Below, in pieces: positions 32,304-41,384 of a stretch of 64,000 nt of DNA. This stretch comes from Bacilli bacterium (GTDB taxonomy: Bacteria; Bacillota_I; Bacilli_A; RF39; UBA660), in the NCBI GenBank assembly GCA_017541325.1, contig JAFXZI010000002.1:1-64000 (forward strand), in the 5' to 3' direction. Below the pieces are notes generated by a model. That model did not search any database. It was given only the letters and a program-made list of their open reading frames with translations, and was not told the origin of the DNA. Position 1 is the stretch's first letter. Each line of letters begins with the position of its first letter. The position numbers were made by a program, and so were the translations under genes.

Positions 32304-34160
32304 ATGAGTAAATTATGTCCTAATTGTGGAAAGGTTGTAGAGGAAAATCTAACTAAGTGTAGTAATTGTGGTACTGATTTACCATTAGAACAAAAGAAAG
32401 ATTCTCCAGTAGAAGAAGTAGTTGATATTAATCCTATTCCTGTAATTCAGTTTAATGAAAATACTAATTCAGCAGCAGGAAATTCTGCCGTAAATGATGT
32501 TTTAGAAGCAGTTACTGTACCAACCATAGAAGAAAGTACTGATGCTGTAGTAGAAGATATAAAACCAGAGGTAGGAGGATTAGAAAGTGCAATTAACGAG
32601 GTTCCTGTAGTTGCAGTTGAAGAATCAGTAACAGATGTAGTAACAGAAGAATCTAAAGAAGAATCTAACGAAACAAAAATAGAAGAGATTCCAGTTGAAG
32701 AAAAAACTGATGAAGTTGTAAAAGAAGTAACAACAGAAGAAAAGAAAGAAACTCCAGTTGAAGAAGCTAAAGAAGTGGTAGAAACTGTTGCAGAAGTAGA
32801 ACCATTACTTGAAGATAAAAAGGAAAAAGTAATAGAAGAAGTAAAAGAAGAGATTACTGAAACAAAAGATGCTAAAGAAGAAGTTGCTGAAGTAATTGAA
32901 ACTCAAACTGGTGCTGAAGTAGCTGATGTAGCTCCAGAAGTTGAAGAAATAGCAGAAGCTCATCCAGAAGTTGAATCTCTAGCTAGTGCAATAGAAGAGA
33001 TTCAAGTTGAAGAAAAAGTAGAGGAAACTCCAGTTGAAGAAGTTAAAGAGGTAGTAGAAACTGTATCAGAAACAGAACCAGTTTCTGAAGTAGAACCACT
33101 ACTTGATGATAAAAAGGAACAAATCGTTGAAGAAACAAAAGATATTCAACCAGAAGAAGGATCCTTAGAAAGTGCAATTAATGATGTTCCTGTTGTAACA
33201 GAAGTTAAAGAATCAAACGATGTAATTGAAGCAGTTAGTCAACCAATTGAAGAAAAAGACAAACCAAAAGCAGTAATTGATGCTAATACTGTTATTGACG
33301 TTCCTGAGGGAATAGAAGAAATTTCTGTTGATGATATAGTTAATAATGAATTAGAAAGTGTATCTGTTAAAGTTGAAGAAGAAAATAAAAATACTGAAGA
33401 AACAGTTCAAAAAGTTGAATTACCTGAAGCAACTGTTGGAGAAATAGATTCAAGTATTTTAGTTAATATGTATGAACAAGAAGAAAAGGAAAATGAACAT
33501 AATAAAATGCTTCTTGCAAAAGAAGAAGAAGACAGAAGAAAAAGAGAAGAAGAAGCAAGACTTGCTAAGCAAAGAATGGAACCTAAACCAGATTTAATGG
33601 CAAGAGTTGATTATGTTGTATCAAATGAACAAGGTCCAACATCTAATGTTAGAAAAAAGAAGAAAGGTTCATTTTTGCCTAAATTCTTTATTATTCTATT
33701 TGTAATGTTATTAGGTGCAGGATTATATTGGTTCTTCTTTGTTAAAGATAGTAAACCTAAAGAAGAAACATATGAAACACCAATAAATACTTATTACAAG
33801 TCTATAGAAAAGAAAGATAAAAAAGGAATAGTATCTGCATATGTTCCTTGTGCTAGAAAAGATGAAAACTTAATGAATGAAATAGAAGTTGCACTAGCAT
33901 CTTTCCAAGATAAATTTAGTGTAGAGTATAAAATTAAAAATGTTGAAGTAGTAAATGAAGATGATCAAAATAATTTAAAAACAACAGCATTAGGTACTTA
34001 TTGTGGAGTAGAAAATATACCAAATATAACTGATTATAAGCATGTATATGTTTCTCAAACAATTGTAACAGATGAAAGAACTACTACTGAGATCGATTTT
34101 TGGGTAGTTCAAATAGATAAAAAATGGTATATTATACCAATAACAGAAAACGTTACATAA
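32304..34160 (+). CDS. zinc-ribbon membrane protein with a long acidic repetitive cytoplasmic region
   Basis: 618 residues. A CPNCGKVVEENLTKCSNCGT zinc ribbon (residues 4-23) is followed by about 380 residues very rich in Glu and Val, with recurrent blocks of the type LESAINEVPVV, LASAIEEIQVE and PVEEAKEVVETV. A charged coiled coil (about 395-420) leads to one membrane segment (about 452-475). An extracytoplasmic domain of about 140 residues follows (TPINTYYKSIEKKDKKGIV), similar to zinc-ribbon/TcaA-like proteins of Firmicutes. It is probably an envelope-associated sensor or scaffold. Confidence 0.75.
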   Translation: MSKLCPNCGKVVEENLTKCSNCGTDLPLEQKKDSPVEEVVDINPIPVIQFNENTNSAAGNSAVNDVLEAVTVPTIEESTDAVVEDIKPEVGGLESAINEVPVVAVEESVTDVVTEESKEESNETKIEEIPVEEKTDEVVKEVTTEEKKETPVEEAKEVVETVAEVEPLLEDKKEKVIEEVKEEITETKDAKEEVAEVIETQTGAEVADVAPEVEEIAEAHPEVESLASAIEEIQVEEKVEETPVEEVKEVVETVSETEPVSEVEPLLDDKKEQIVEETKDIQPEEGSLESAINDVPVVTEVKESNDVIEAVSQPIEEKDKPKAVIDANTVIDVPEGIEEISVDDIVNNELESVSVKVEEENKNTEETVQKVELPEATVGEIDSSILVNMYEQEEKENEHNKMLLAKEEEDRRKREEEARLAKQRMEPKPDLMARVDYVVSNEQGPTSNVRKKKKGSFLPKFFIILFVMLLGAGLYWFFFVKDSKPKEETYETPINTYYKSIEKKDKKGIVSAYVPCARKDENLMNEIEVALASFQDKFSVEYKIKNVEVVNEDDQNNLKTTALGTYCGVENIPNITDYKHVYVSQTIVTDERTTTEIDFWVVQIDKKWYIIPITENVT

Positions 34161-34180
34161 GAGCTTTATGCTCTTTTTTT
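34160..34180 (+). terminator. intrinsic terminator
   Basis: AGAGC 34160-34164 pairs with GCTCT 34170-34174 and a T-run follows. Confidence 0.75.
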
Positions 34181-34224
34181 ATTATAATTCTTATGATAAA
34201 GTATATGTGATTGAAGAGGTATGT

Positions 34225-34599
34225 ATGAATATAAAAGAAATAAATGTACTTGTATTAGCTTATTTAGGAGATACTATTTATGAAGACTATATTAGAAAAT
34301 ATTTAATTAATAAAGGTATTGGAAATGTTAATGATTTACAAAAAGAAGCTTTAAATTATGTGTCTGCGAAAGGACAAGCTAAATATATAAATGAAATGTT
34401 AGATAATAACTTCTTTAGTGAAGAAGAATTATCTATTATTAAACGTGCTCGAAATAATAGTAGTAAAAGTCATCCTAAGAATTGTGATGTAGTAACTTAT
34501 AGATATGCTACTGCATTAGAAGCATTAATTGGATATTTAGAATTATCTCAAAATAAAGAGAGAATAGATGAAATAATGAATTATATATTAGGAGAATAG
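34225..34599 (+). CDS. mrnC: mini-ribonuclease III
   Basis: It processes 23S rRNA ends. It has the RNase III catalytic domain without a dsRNA-binding domain. NVLVLAYLGDTIYEDYIR near 7-24 holds the signature acidic residues, and TALEALIGYLEL near 98-109 is the second signature with the catalytic Glu. 124 residues, normal for MrnC. ATG 34225 is chosen because GAGGT precedes it. Upstream in-frame codons lack a ribosome site. It lies 2 bp before rlmB. Confidence 0.92.
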   Translation: MNIKEINVLVLAYLGDTIYEDYIRKYLINKGIGNVNDLQKEALNYVSAKGQAKYINEMLDNNFFSEEELSIIKRARNNSSKSHPKNCDVVTYRYATALEALIGYLELSQNKERIDEIMNYILGE

Positions 34600-34601
34600 G
34601 T

Positions 34602-35300
34602 ATGTTAGTATATGGAAGAAATGTTGCTAAAGAAGTATTAAAAAATAATAAAAAAGTATATAAAATAATTATTAGAGAAGATTTTGATGATAAAAGTATT
34701 ATTTCTCTAATAGAAAAAGGAGATTATAATATAGAATCTTTATCTAAAAAAGAGTTTTCTAAATTTGATAAATATTCTCATCAAGGTATAATTCTTGACA
34801 TAGAGGATTTTAAGTATGCTGAACTTGAAGATTTTATTTATGAAGATGATGCTAAAGTAGTTATACTTGATCATTTAGAAGATACTCACAATTTAGGTGC
34901 AATAATAAGAACTTGTGAAGCAGCTGGAATAAGTGGAATTATTATTCCTAAAGATAGAAGTGTATCAGTAAATTCTACTGTTATGAAAACAAGTGCAGGT
35001 GCTTTAGAAAATGTTCGTATTGCTATGGTAACTAATCTTAGTCAAACTGTAGATAAACTTAAAAAAGAAGGATTCTGGGTAGTTGGTACTGCTATGGAAA
35101 ATAGTACTGATTATCGTGAAATAGACTATAGTGGAAAAATAGCACTTGTAATAGGAAATGAAGGTTCAGGAATGTCTAAGTCTATGTTTAATGCATGTGA
35201 CTTTATAGCTAAAATCCCTATGTATGGAAAGATTAATAGTTTGAATGCATCTGTTGCTGCAGGAATTATGATCTATGAGGTGATGCGTTCTAAAAAATAG
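34602..35300 (+). CDS. rlmB: 23S rRNA (guanosine-2'-O-)-methyltransferase RlmB
   Basis: SpoU-family SAM-dependent methylase with a knotted fold. The N-terminal substrate-binding domain (YGRNVAKEVL) is followed by the three SpoU motifs: HNLGAIIRTCEAAG near 96-109, ALVIGNEGSGMS near 182-193 and SLNASVAAGIMIYE near 214-227. 232 residues, typical. Its stop codon overlaps the AGGAGG site of the sigma-factor gene. Confidence 0.93.
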   Translation: MLVYGRNVAKEVLKNNKKVYKIIIREDFDDKSIISLIEKGDYNIESLSKKEFSKFDKYSHQGIILDIEDFKYAELEDFIYEDDAKVVILDHLEDTHNLGAIIRTCEAAGISGIIIPKDRSVSVNSTVMKTSAGALENVRIAMVTNLSQTVDKLKKEGFWVVGTAMENSTDYREIDYSGKIALVIGNEGSGMSKSMFNACDFIAKIPMYGKINSLNASVAAGIMIYEVMRSKK

Positions 35301-35314
35301 GAGGGATTACTATT
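35299..35314 (+). promoter_or_regulatory. ribosome binding site in front of a non-canonical ATT start
   Basis: AGGAGGG, six bases, then ATT. No ATG, GTG or TTG lies in the correct frame and at a suitable distance. Confidence 0.7.
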
Positions 35315-35920
35315 TATAAAGACCTTAATGATTATGAACTTTTATATATGATTGGAGAAAAAAACGAGGATGCATATTCCTTAATGATAGAAAAATACAG
35401 TCCAATTATAAAAAAACAAGCAGATATGTTTATCAAAAAATATCCAAACTTAAATATGGATAAAGATGAACTAATACAAGAAGGTATATTAGGATTAATT
35501 AATGCAATTGATTCTTTTACAGAAAGAAGAAATTGTATTTTTTATACTTATGCAGTTCTTTTAATAAAAAGAGAAATGCTAAAACATATAAAGAAATGTT
35601 CTTGTTCTAAAAACTTAGTACTTACTTTATCTAAATCTATATCTGAAAGTGTATATGAGAATGAATTGTTTTTAGAAGATACAATATATAGTAAAAAAGA
35701 TTTAGTAGAAGAAGTTGTTTTATCTAATTACTATGAAAGATTACTTAATAATTTTAAATATGAATTATCTATAAAAGAGTCACCAATTTATGAACTTAGA
35801 ATTAATAATTTTAGTAATAAAGAGATATCTATTCTTTTAGATTTACCTTATAAATCGGTTGACAATAATTGGCGTTCAATAAAGAAAAAATTACTTGATT
35901 ATATCCAACAAACATCTTAA
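35312..35920 (+). CDS. sigma-70 family (SigH-like) RNA polymerase sigma factor with probable ATT start
   Basis: About 202 residues. Region 2 is clear (DELIQEGILGLINAIDSFTERRNC, then FYTYAVLLIKREMLKHI). A region-4-like helix-turn-helix lies at the end (FSNKEISILLDLPYKSVDNNWRSIKKKL). The position after rlmB matches sigH of Bacilli. AGGAGGG 35299-35305 lies six bases before ATT 35312. The frame from there begins IYKDLNDYELLYMIGE, and DYELLYMI is the expected sigma N-terminus. The first ATG (35348) would delete it and has no ribosome site. Confidence 0.8.
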   Translation: MYKDLNDYELLYMIGEKNEDAYSLMIEKYSPIIKKQADMFIKKYPNLNMDKDELIQEGILGLINAIDSFTERRNCIFYTYAVLLIKREMLKHIKKCSCSKNLVLTLSKSISESVYENELFLEDTIYSKKDLVEEVVLSNYYERLLNNFKYELSIKESPIYELRINNFSNKEISILLDLPYKSVDNNWRSIKKKLLDYIQQTS

Positions 35921-35933
35921 TTTTGATATAATT

Positions 35934-35942
35934 TTTTTAAGA
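35934..35942 (+). promoter_or_regulatory. extended -10 promoter
   Basis: TGATATAAT starts 14 bp after the sigma-factor stop, 21 bp before the next ATG. Confidence 0.5.
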
Positions 35943-35962
35943 TAGGATTATTAGGTGATAGT

Positions 35963-36622
35963 ATGGAAACATTAGAACAATATCTTTCATATGAAAAAAA
36001 TCCAGAAAATATTAGAACTCGTTTTATAGAGATAGACGATGTTTTAGAAACGTTTCATAAAAAAGGATATAAAGTTGATGTAAGACCGTCTAAAATTGTA
36101 TATTCTGACGGGGTGTTTGTTTTTTCAAACTTTTATGAAGGAATAGATGATGCGGAAAGAAGAAAAGAAATAACAGATTTAGCTAAGCTTGCAGTAGGGA
36201 CTTATTATTCCCTTCCATCAGGACAATTTATAGATTATACAAAGGTATCAACTGAATATTTAAGACAAAATTATGATGCGTTACAAATGGATGATTCTAT
36301 ATTGAAAGCATCAGATGATGATACTTATTATCATGATGTTATTGTCGATGGAAAAGATGGTGTTTATTATAATAATTACCTAATTGCTTTAAGAGAGTCT
36401 CAAAGTCGTAATAGAACTAATACTAAGACTGTTGTTAAAAGTTTAGGAACTCTTGAAAAACCTAATTCAACTAAAGAAGCGCCAGAAGTTGCTATACCTA
36501 AGAGTGTATTAGATAGTAATAAAAAGCAAGCAGCATTTATAGATATTGTATTTTATCCTATTTTACTGGCAATTTTTGCTATGGTAGGATATGCTATTTC
36601 AGTAATAATAAGGGTTCTTTGA
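35963..36622 (+). CDS. tail-anchored membrane protein of unknown function
   Basis: 219 residues. The first 190 are soluble and mixed alpha/beta, with VEYLRQNYDALQ-like and DAERRKEITDLAKLA segments. One membrane segment (about 193-217) closes the protein. I do not recognise it. It occupies the place upstream of yvcK where rapZ (yvcJ) lies in most Firmicutes, but it has no P-loop and is not RapZ. Confidence 0.62.
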   Translation: METLEQYLSYEKNPENIRTRFIEIDDVLETFHKKGYKVDVRPSKIVYSDGVFVFSNFYEGIDDAERRKEITDLAKLAVGTYYSLPSGQFIDYTKVSTEYLRQNYDALQMDDSILKASDDDTYYHDVIVDGKDGVYYNNYLIALRESQSRNRTNTKTVVKSLGTLEKPNSTKEAPEVAIPKSVLDSNKKQAAFIDIVFYPILLAIFAMVGYAISVIIRVL

Positions 36623-36670
36623 ATCCTTTCTTTTATTTGGATAATTTGATAAAATGGAGATGGTGATGGT

Positions 36671-37639
36671 ATGAATAAAAAAGTAGTAGTTTTCGGAGGA
36701 GGAACAGGGATATCATATATCCTTCGAGGACTTAAAGATTTTCCTGTAGATATAACTGCGGTAATAACAGTATCTGATAATGGACGTTCTACAGGAAGAC
36801 TTAGAACAGAATTTAATATCCCAGCAGTAGGAGATATTAGACAAGTTATAACTAACTTATCTGGTGCTAGTAAAGATATTAGAAAACTAATGAATTATAG
36901 ATTTGATACTTCTAGTGATTTAAATGGACATGCACTTGGAAATCTCTTTTTAGTTGCAGATATGCAAATGACTGGAAGTTTATGTGTTGCAATAAAACAT
37001 TTAAGTGAACTATTAGATGTTCGTCATAAAGTTTATCCAATTTCAGAAGATTATTTAACTTTAATGGCTGAAACTGAAAAAGGAGAAATAATTGAGGGAG
37101 AAGAAGCAATTACAGAAAATAATGATGTTAAAACAAACCTATTTTATAAGAAAGAACCTCATATAACAAAAGAAGCAATTGAAGCAGTAGAAGAAGCTGA
37201 TTTAATTGTACTTAGTGTTGGAAGTTTATATACAAGTGTCTTACCTAATGTAATAGGAAAAGATATGAAAAAGGCAATAAAGAAGAGTAAAGCCAAAATA
37301 ATGTATGTTTGTAATGCTATGACTCAACCTGGAGAGACAGATAAATTTAATGTTAGTGATCACTTAAAAGTACTTAATAAATATTTAAGTCGTCCTGTTG
37401 ATGTAGTAATTGCAAGTAATACAAAAATATCAGAAGAGATGCTTGAGAAATATCATCGTAAAGAAGAGAAAGATAAAGTTAATATAGATAGAGACGAAGT
37501 TAAGAAAATGGGAATTAAATTAATAGAAGGAGATTTAATTATTTTAGATGAAGATGGTACTTTAAAACATAATAGTATCCTTTTAGCTAGTTTAATATTC
37601 TCGTATATGATGAGGAATGATCATGTCGTTCGCTACTGA
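36671..37639 (+). CDS. yvcK: YvcK/CofD-like gluconeogenesis factor
   Basis: A UDP-sugar-binding protein needed for cell shape and growth on gluconeogenic carbon in Bacillus. VVVFGGGTGISYILRGLK near 4-21, VSDNGRSTGRLR near 38-49 and GDIRQVITNLS near 57-67 are the CofD-like signatures. GHALGNLFL near 86-94 follows. 322 residues, normal. Its last 17 bp overlap whiA. Confidence 0.94.
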   Translation: MNKKVVVFGGGTGISYILRGLKDFPVDITAVITVSDNGRSTGRLRTEFNIPAVGDIRQVITNLSGASKDIRKLMNYRFDTSSDLNGHALGNLFLVADMQMTGSLCVAIKHLSELLDVRHKVYPISEDYLTLMAETEKGEIIEGEEAITENNDVKTNLFYKKEPHITKEAIEAVEEADLIVLSVGSLYTSVLPNVIGKDMKKAIKKSKAKIMYVCNAMTQPGETDKFNVSDHLKVLNKYLSRPVDVVIASNTKISEEMLEKYHRKEEKDKVNIDRDEVKKMGIKLIEGDLIILDEDGTLKHNSILLASLIFSYMMRNDHVVRY

Positions 37640-38546
37640 TGTTAAAGATGAAATAAGTAATATTACTTTGTCTAATTCTGAGTACATTGCAGAATTATCA
37701 GCTTTTATTAGAAACAATGAACATATGATAGATGGACATATTCTTCTGTATACAGAAAATATGTATACTGCCAAAAGAATATATGCTCTTTTAAAAAGAC
37801 TGTATGGAATACATGCGAAAATGGAAACAAAACAAAATACAACTTTTAATAAGAACAATGTTTATTATATGGAAATAGACGATAAAGTAGATTATATATT
37901 AAAAGATTTATCAGTTATTGATGAAGAGGGTAATTATTTAGATTCACCTAAAGAATATATAATTGACTCAGATGATGAAATAAAAGCTTATATAAGAGGG
38001 GCTTTTTTGGCTAAAGGAAGTATAAATGATCCAAAGACAAGTCAGTATCATCTTGAATTTTTATTTGATAAAAAATATGAATCTGTATTAGTTCAAAGAC
38101 TATTAAATGGATTTGATCTTAATTGTAAAATATTATTACGTGATAATAAGTATATGGTCTATTTAAAAGATTCGGAAAAAATAGCTGATTTCTTAAAGTT
38201 GATAAAGGCATATAAATCAGTTCTTTATTATGAAAATATAAGAGCTTATAGAGAAGAAAAAAATGTTATTAATCGTCTAAATAATTGTGAACAGGCTAAC
38301 ACTGAAAAGATTATTCAAACAGGATTAAATCAGTTAAGAGATATAGAAAAAATAGAAAAAGAATTAGGACTAGATATATTAGATGAGAAACTACTTGTTG
38401 CAGCTACTTATCGTAAAAAGTATCCTGAAAGTTCATTAACTGAATTAAGTGAAATAATCTCTTTAGAAACTGATTCACATATTACTAAGTCTGGTCTTAA
38501 TCATAGATTTCGTAAAATAAAAGAAATTGCTGACAAAATAAAGTAA
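37623..38546 (+). CDS. whiA: WhiA-type DNA-binding protein
   Basis: An LAGLIDADG-like N-terminal domain without nuclease residues plus a C-terminal helix-turn-helix. FATDVKDEISNI at the start is typical, AYIRGAFLAKGSINDP near 121-136 corresponds to the first LAGLIDADG motif, and the C-terminus has SSLTELSEII and SGLNHRFRKI. The start at 37623 (MSFATDVK) is chosen because GAGGA lies six bases before it. 307 residues, normal. It influences cell division or chromosome segregation in Firmicutes. Confidence 0.94.
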   Translation: MSFATDVKDEISNITLSNSEYIAELSAFIRNNEHMIDGHILLYTENMYTAKRIYALLKRLYGIHAKMETKQNTTFNKNNVYYMEIDDKVDYILKDLSVIDEEGNYLDSPKEYIIDSDDEIKAYIRGAFLAKGSINDPKTSQYHLEFLFDKKYESVLVQRLLNGFDLNCKILLRDNKYMVYLKDSEKIADFLKLIKAYKSVLYYENIRAYREEKNVINRLNNCEQANTEKIIQTGLNQLRDIEKIEKELGLDILDEKLLVAATYRKKYPESSLTELSEIISLETDSHITKSGLNHRFRKIKEIADKIK

Positions 38547-38611
38547 AGTGTGTTTATCTTTTTTATAAATGTGATAGAATTATTTTAGATAATAAGAATA
38601 GGAGGGAAATA

Positions 38612-40273
38612 ATGATTGAAAAAGATCTTAAAGTTACTGTTTTAGGTGAAGAAAAACAAATAGCTTATGGAACCCCTTATATAGAATTAGTAAAAGAGTA
38701 TCAAGATCAATTTAAATTTCCTATTATAGCTGTTAAACATAATGGAGCATTTAAAGAACTTAATGATCCAATCATTGATGGTGGAGAAGTAGAATTACAT
38801 GATTTAATGACATCTGCTGGTAATAGGATTTATTTAAATGGTTTAACTTATGTAGTAATATATGCTATTAAAGAATTGTATGGAAAAAGTACTAAAGTAT
38901 ATGTTAGATTTTCAATTGATAAAGGTTTATATATAGAAACTAATCTAACTTTAACTAAGGAAATTGTTAAAGAAATTAAGAAAAAAATGCAAACTTTAAT
39001 AGATCAAGATTTAAGCATAGCATCAAAAAATGTATCTAGAGTGGAAGCTATGGACTATTTTGAAAAATTAGGTGATTCTGATAAAGTAGATATGCTTAAA
39101 TATAATACTAATAGTTATATTACATTATATAAACTTGGAAGCATGTATGATTTCTTCTTTAGTATCATGCCTGTTTCAACAGGAGTATTAAAATATTTTG
39201 ATTTAGTATTTATTAATGAAAAAGGGTTCGTATTAATGTACCCGGATAGATATAATGAAGGTGAGATTGGAAAATACAAACATCATCCACAAAGATTTGA
39301 AATATTTAGAATGTATCAAGAGTGGGTAAAACTTATGAATATTCCAAACGCATCTGCATTAAATAAAAAAGTAAGTCAAGGTAATATAGGTGATTTGATT
39401 AGAATAGATGAATCAGTTAGGACGTATAGACTTATTGAAATTGCTAAAGATATATTTGAACATAGAGATCGAGTAAAAATAATTTTATTAGCAGGACCAT
39501 CGTCTGCTGGTAAAACTACTACATCTTTAAAATTAACAAACTATCTAAAAATATTTGGATTTAATCCAATACAAATATCAATGGATGATTATTTTGTTCC
39601 AAGAGCAAAGAATCCTAAGAAGCCAGATGGATCATATGATTATGAATGTTTGGAAGCGTTAGATTTAGATTTATTAGATAGTAACGTTGATAAATTATTA
39701 AATGGAGAAGAAATAACAGCTCCTGTTTATAATTTTTTAAAAGGAGAACCTGAGTTTACAAAAAAACTTAAATTAAATAAAAATGATATTCTAGTTATGG
39801 AAGGTATTCATGGACTTAATCCGGCTATTTTAAAAAGCATACCTAGAAGTAAGAAATATAAGATTTATATATCTCCATTAACTGCTTTAACAATCGATAA
39901 TCATAACCGTATTTCTACATCTGATAATAGGTTGTTAAGAAGAATAATTAGAGATAATAGAACTAGAGGATATAAAGTTGAAGATACTCTTAAATCATGG
40001 CAAAACGTAAGAGAGGGAGAAGAAAAATATATATTCCCACATCAAGATGAAGCTAACGTAATATTTAATACTTCGTTAAACTATGAATTAGGTGTATTAA
40101 AAACTTTTGTTGAGCCTTTGTTATATTCAGTAGATTATAATAGTGAATATTATACAGAAGCAAAAAGATTATTAAACTTGTTAAAAACATTTTTACCAAT
40201 ATCATCTGAAGATATACCAGATGACTCTATATTAAGAGAATTTATTGGGGGAAGTTGTTTTAATGTAAATTAG
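38612..40273 (+). CDS. nucleoside kinase with N-terminal TGS/ThrRS-like domains
   Basis: 553 residues. Residues 1-70 are a TGS domain and about 70-200 resemble the editing-associated (SAD-like) region of threonyl-tRNA synthetase. From about 285 a uridine-kinase-like domain begins: LLAGPSSAGKTTTSLKL (P-loop, about 291-307), SMDDYFVPR and VMEGIHGLNP. No synthetase core is present, so this is the widespread ThrRS-like/uridine-kinase fusion of Firmicutes, presumably phosphorylating a nucleoside. The gene lies 10 bp before gapA. Confidence 0.85.
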   Translation: MIEKDLKVTVLGEEKQIAYGTPYIELVKEYQDQFKFPIIAVKHNGAFKELNDPIIDGGEVELHDLMTSAGNRIYLNGLTYVVIYAIKELYGKSTKVYVRFSIDKGLYIETNLTLTKEIVKEIKKKMQTLIDQDLSIASKNVSRVEAMDYFEKLGDSDKVDMLKYNTNSYITLYKLGSMYDFFFSIMPVSTGVLKYFDLVFINEKGFVLMYPDRYNEGEIGKYKHHPQRFEIFRMYQEWVKLMNIPNASALNKKVSQGNIGDLIRIDESVRTYRLIEIAKDIFEHRDRVKIILLAGPSSAGKTTTSLKLTNYLKIFGFNPIQISMDDYFVPRAKNPKKPDGSYDYECLEALDLDLLDSNVDKLLNGEEITAPVYNFLKGEPEFTKKLKLNKNDILVMEGIHGLNPAILKSIPRSKKYKIYISPLTALTIDNHNRISTSDNRLLRRIIRDNRTRGYKVEDTLKSWQNVREGEEKYIFPHQDEANVIFNTSLNYELGVLKTFVEPLLYSVDYNSEYYTEAKRLLNLLKTFLPISSEDIPDDSILREFIGGSCFNVN

Positions 40274-40283
40274 GAGGAGAAAA

Positions 40284-41288
40284 ATGAAAAAAGTTGCCAT
40301 TAATGGTTTTGGTAGAATTGGAAGATTAGTATTTAGAATTATGGAGGAAGAACCTGATCTAGAAGTAGTTGCAATTAACGACTTAACAGATGCAGAACAA
40401 TTAGCATATTTACTAAAATATGATACAAGTCATAGAAGATATCGTGCTAATGAAATTAGTCATGATGAAGATGAAATAATCATTGGTAATCAAAGAATTA
40501 AAGTATATGCTGAAACAGATCCTACAAATTTACCTTGGAAAGAATTAGGAGTAGATGTTGTTTTTGAATGTACTGGACATTTTACAGATAAAGATAAAGC
40601 AATGGCTCACATCACTGCTGGAGCTAAAAAAGTTATTATTTCAGCACCTGCTAAAGGAGATTTAAAGACAATTGTTTATAATGTTAATGATGATACTTTA
40701 GATGGTACAGAAGAAGTTATCTCTGCTGCAAGTTGTACAACTAACTGCTTAGCACCAGTACTTGCTGTAATAAATGATAATTTTGGAATTGAAAAAGGAT
40801 TTATGACTACAGTTCATGCTTATACAAATGATCAAGCAACACTAGATGTTCCTCATAAAAAAGGAATTATGACTCGTCGTGGAAGAGCAGCAGCTGCAAA
40901 TATTGTTCCAACTTCAACTGGAGCAGCATCAGCAATCGGAGCAGTTATTCCTGATTTAAAAGGAAAACTTGATGGAATTGCAATGCGTGTACCTACAACT
41001 ACTGGTTCTGTAGTAGACTTAGTTCTAGAACTTAAGAAGAATACAACTATTGAAGAAATAAATGCTGTTCTAAAGAATAATACAAATGAAACTTTAAATT
41101 ATACTGATGATCCTGTAGTATCAAGTGATATTATTGGTGAAACTTGTGGTGCTTTAGTAGATGGACTTTCAACTTCAATTGTTGAAGTAGATGGACGCCA
41201 ATTAGTAAAAGTAGTAGCATGGTATGATAATGAAATGGGATACTCTGCTCAAATGGTTAGAACTGCAAAAGCATTGACAGAAAAATAG
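40284..41288 (+). CDS. gapA: glyceraldehyde-3-phosphate dehydrogenase
   Basis: It oxidises glyceraldehyde 3-phosphate with NAD and phosphate. The NAD loop INGFGRIGRL is at the N-terminus, the catalytic Cys is in SAASCTTNCLAP near 149-160, and RRGRAAAANIVPTSTGAA follows. 334 residues. It opens the glycolytic block. A strong terminator lies after it, and pgk then restarts downstream with its own ribosome site. Confidence 0.97.
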   Translation: MKKVAINGFGRIGRLVFRIMEEEPDLEVVAINDLTDAEQLAYLLKYDTSHRRYRANEISHDEDEIIIGNQRIKVYAETDPTNLPWKELGVDVVFECTGHFTDKDKAMAHITAGAKKVIISAPAKGDLKTIVYNVNDDTLDGTEEVISAASCTTNCLAPVLAVINDNFGIEKGFMTTVHAYTNDQATLDVPHKKGIMTRRGRAAAANIVPTSTGAASAIGAVIPDLKGKLDGIAMRVPTTTGSVVDLVLELKKNTTIEEINAVLKNNTNETLNYTDDPVVSSDIIGETCGALVDGLSTSIVEVDGRQLVKVVAWYDNEMGYSAQMVRTAKALTEK

Positions 41289-41292
41289 AATA

Positions 41293-41320
41293 AAGTAACA
41301 CTCAAGTGTTACTTTTTTTT
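41293..41320 (+). terminator. intrinsic terminator of gapA
   Basis: AAGTAACACT 41293-41302 pairs with AGTGTTACTT 41305-41314 and eight Ts overlap the end. Confidence 0.85.
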
Positions 41321-41384
41321 GCGTATATATATTAATTTGTTGTAATTTATGATAAAATTAAAGTTGGAGGAATAAGGTGAATTT

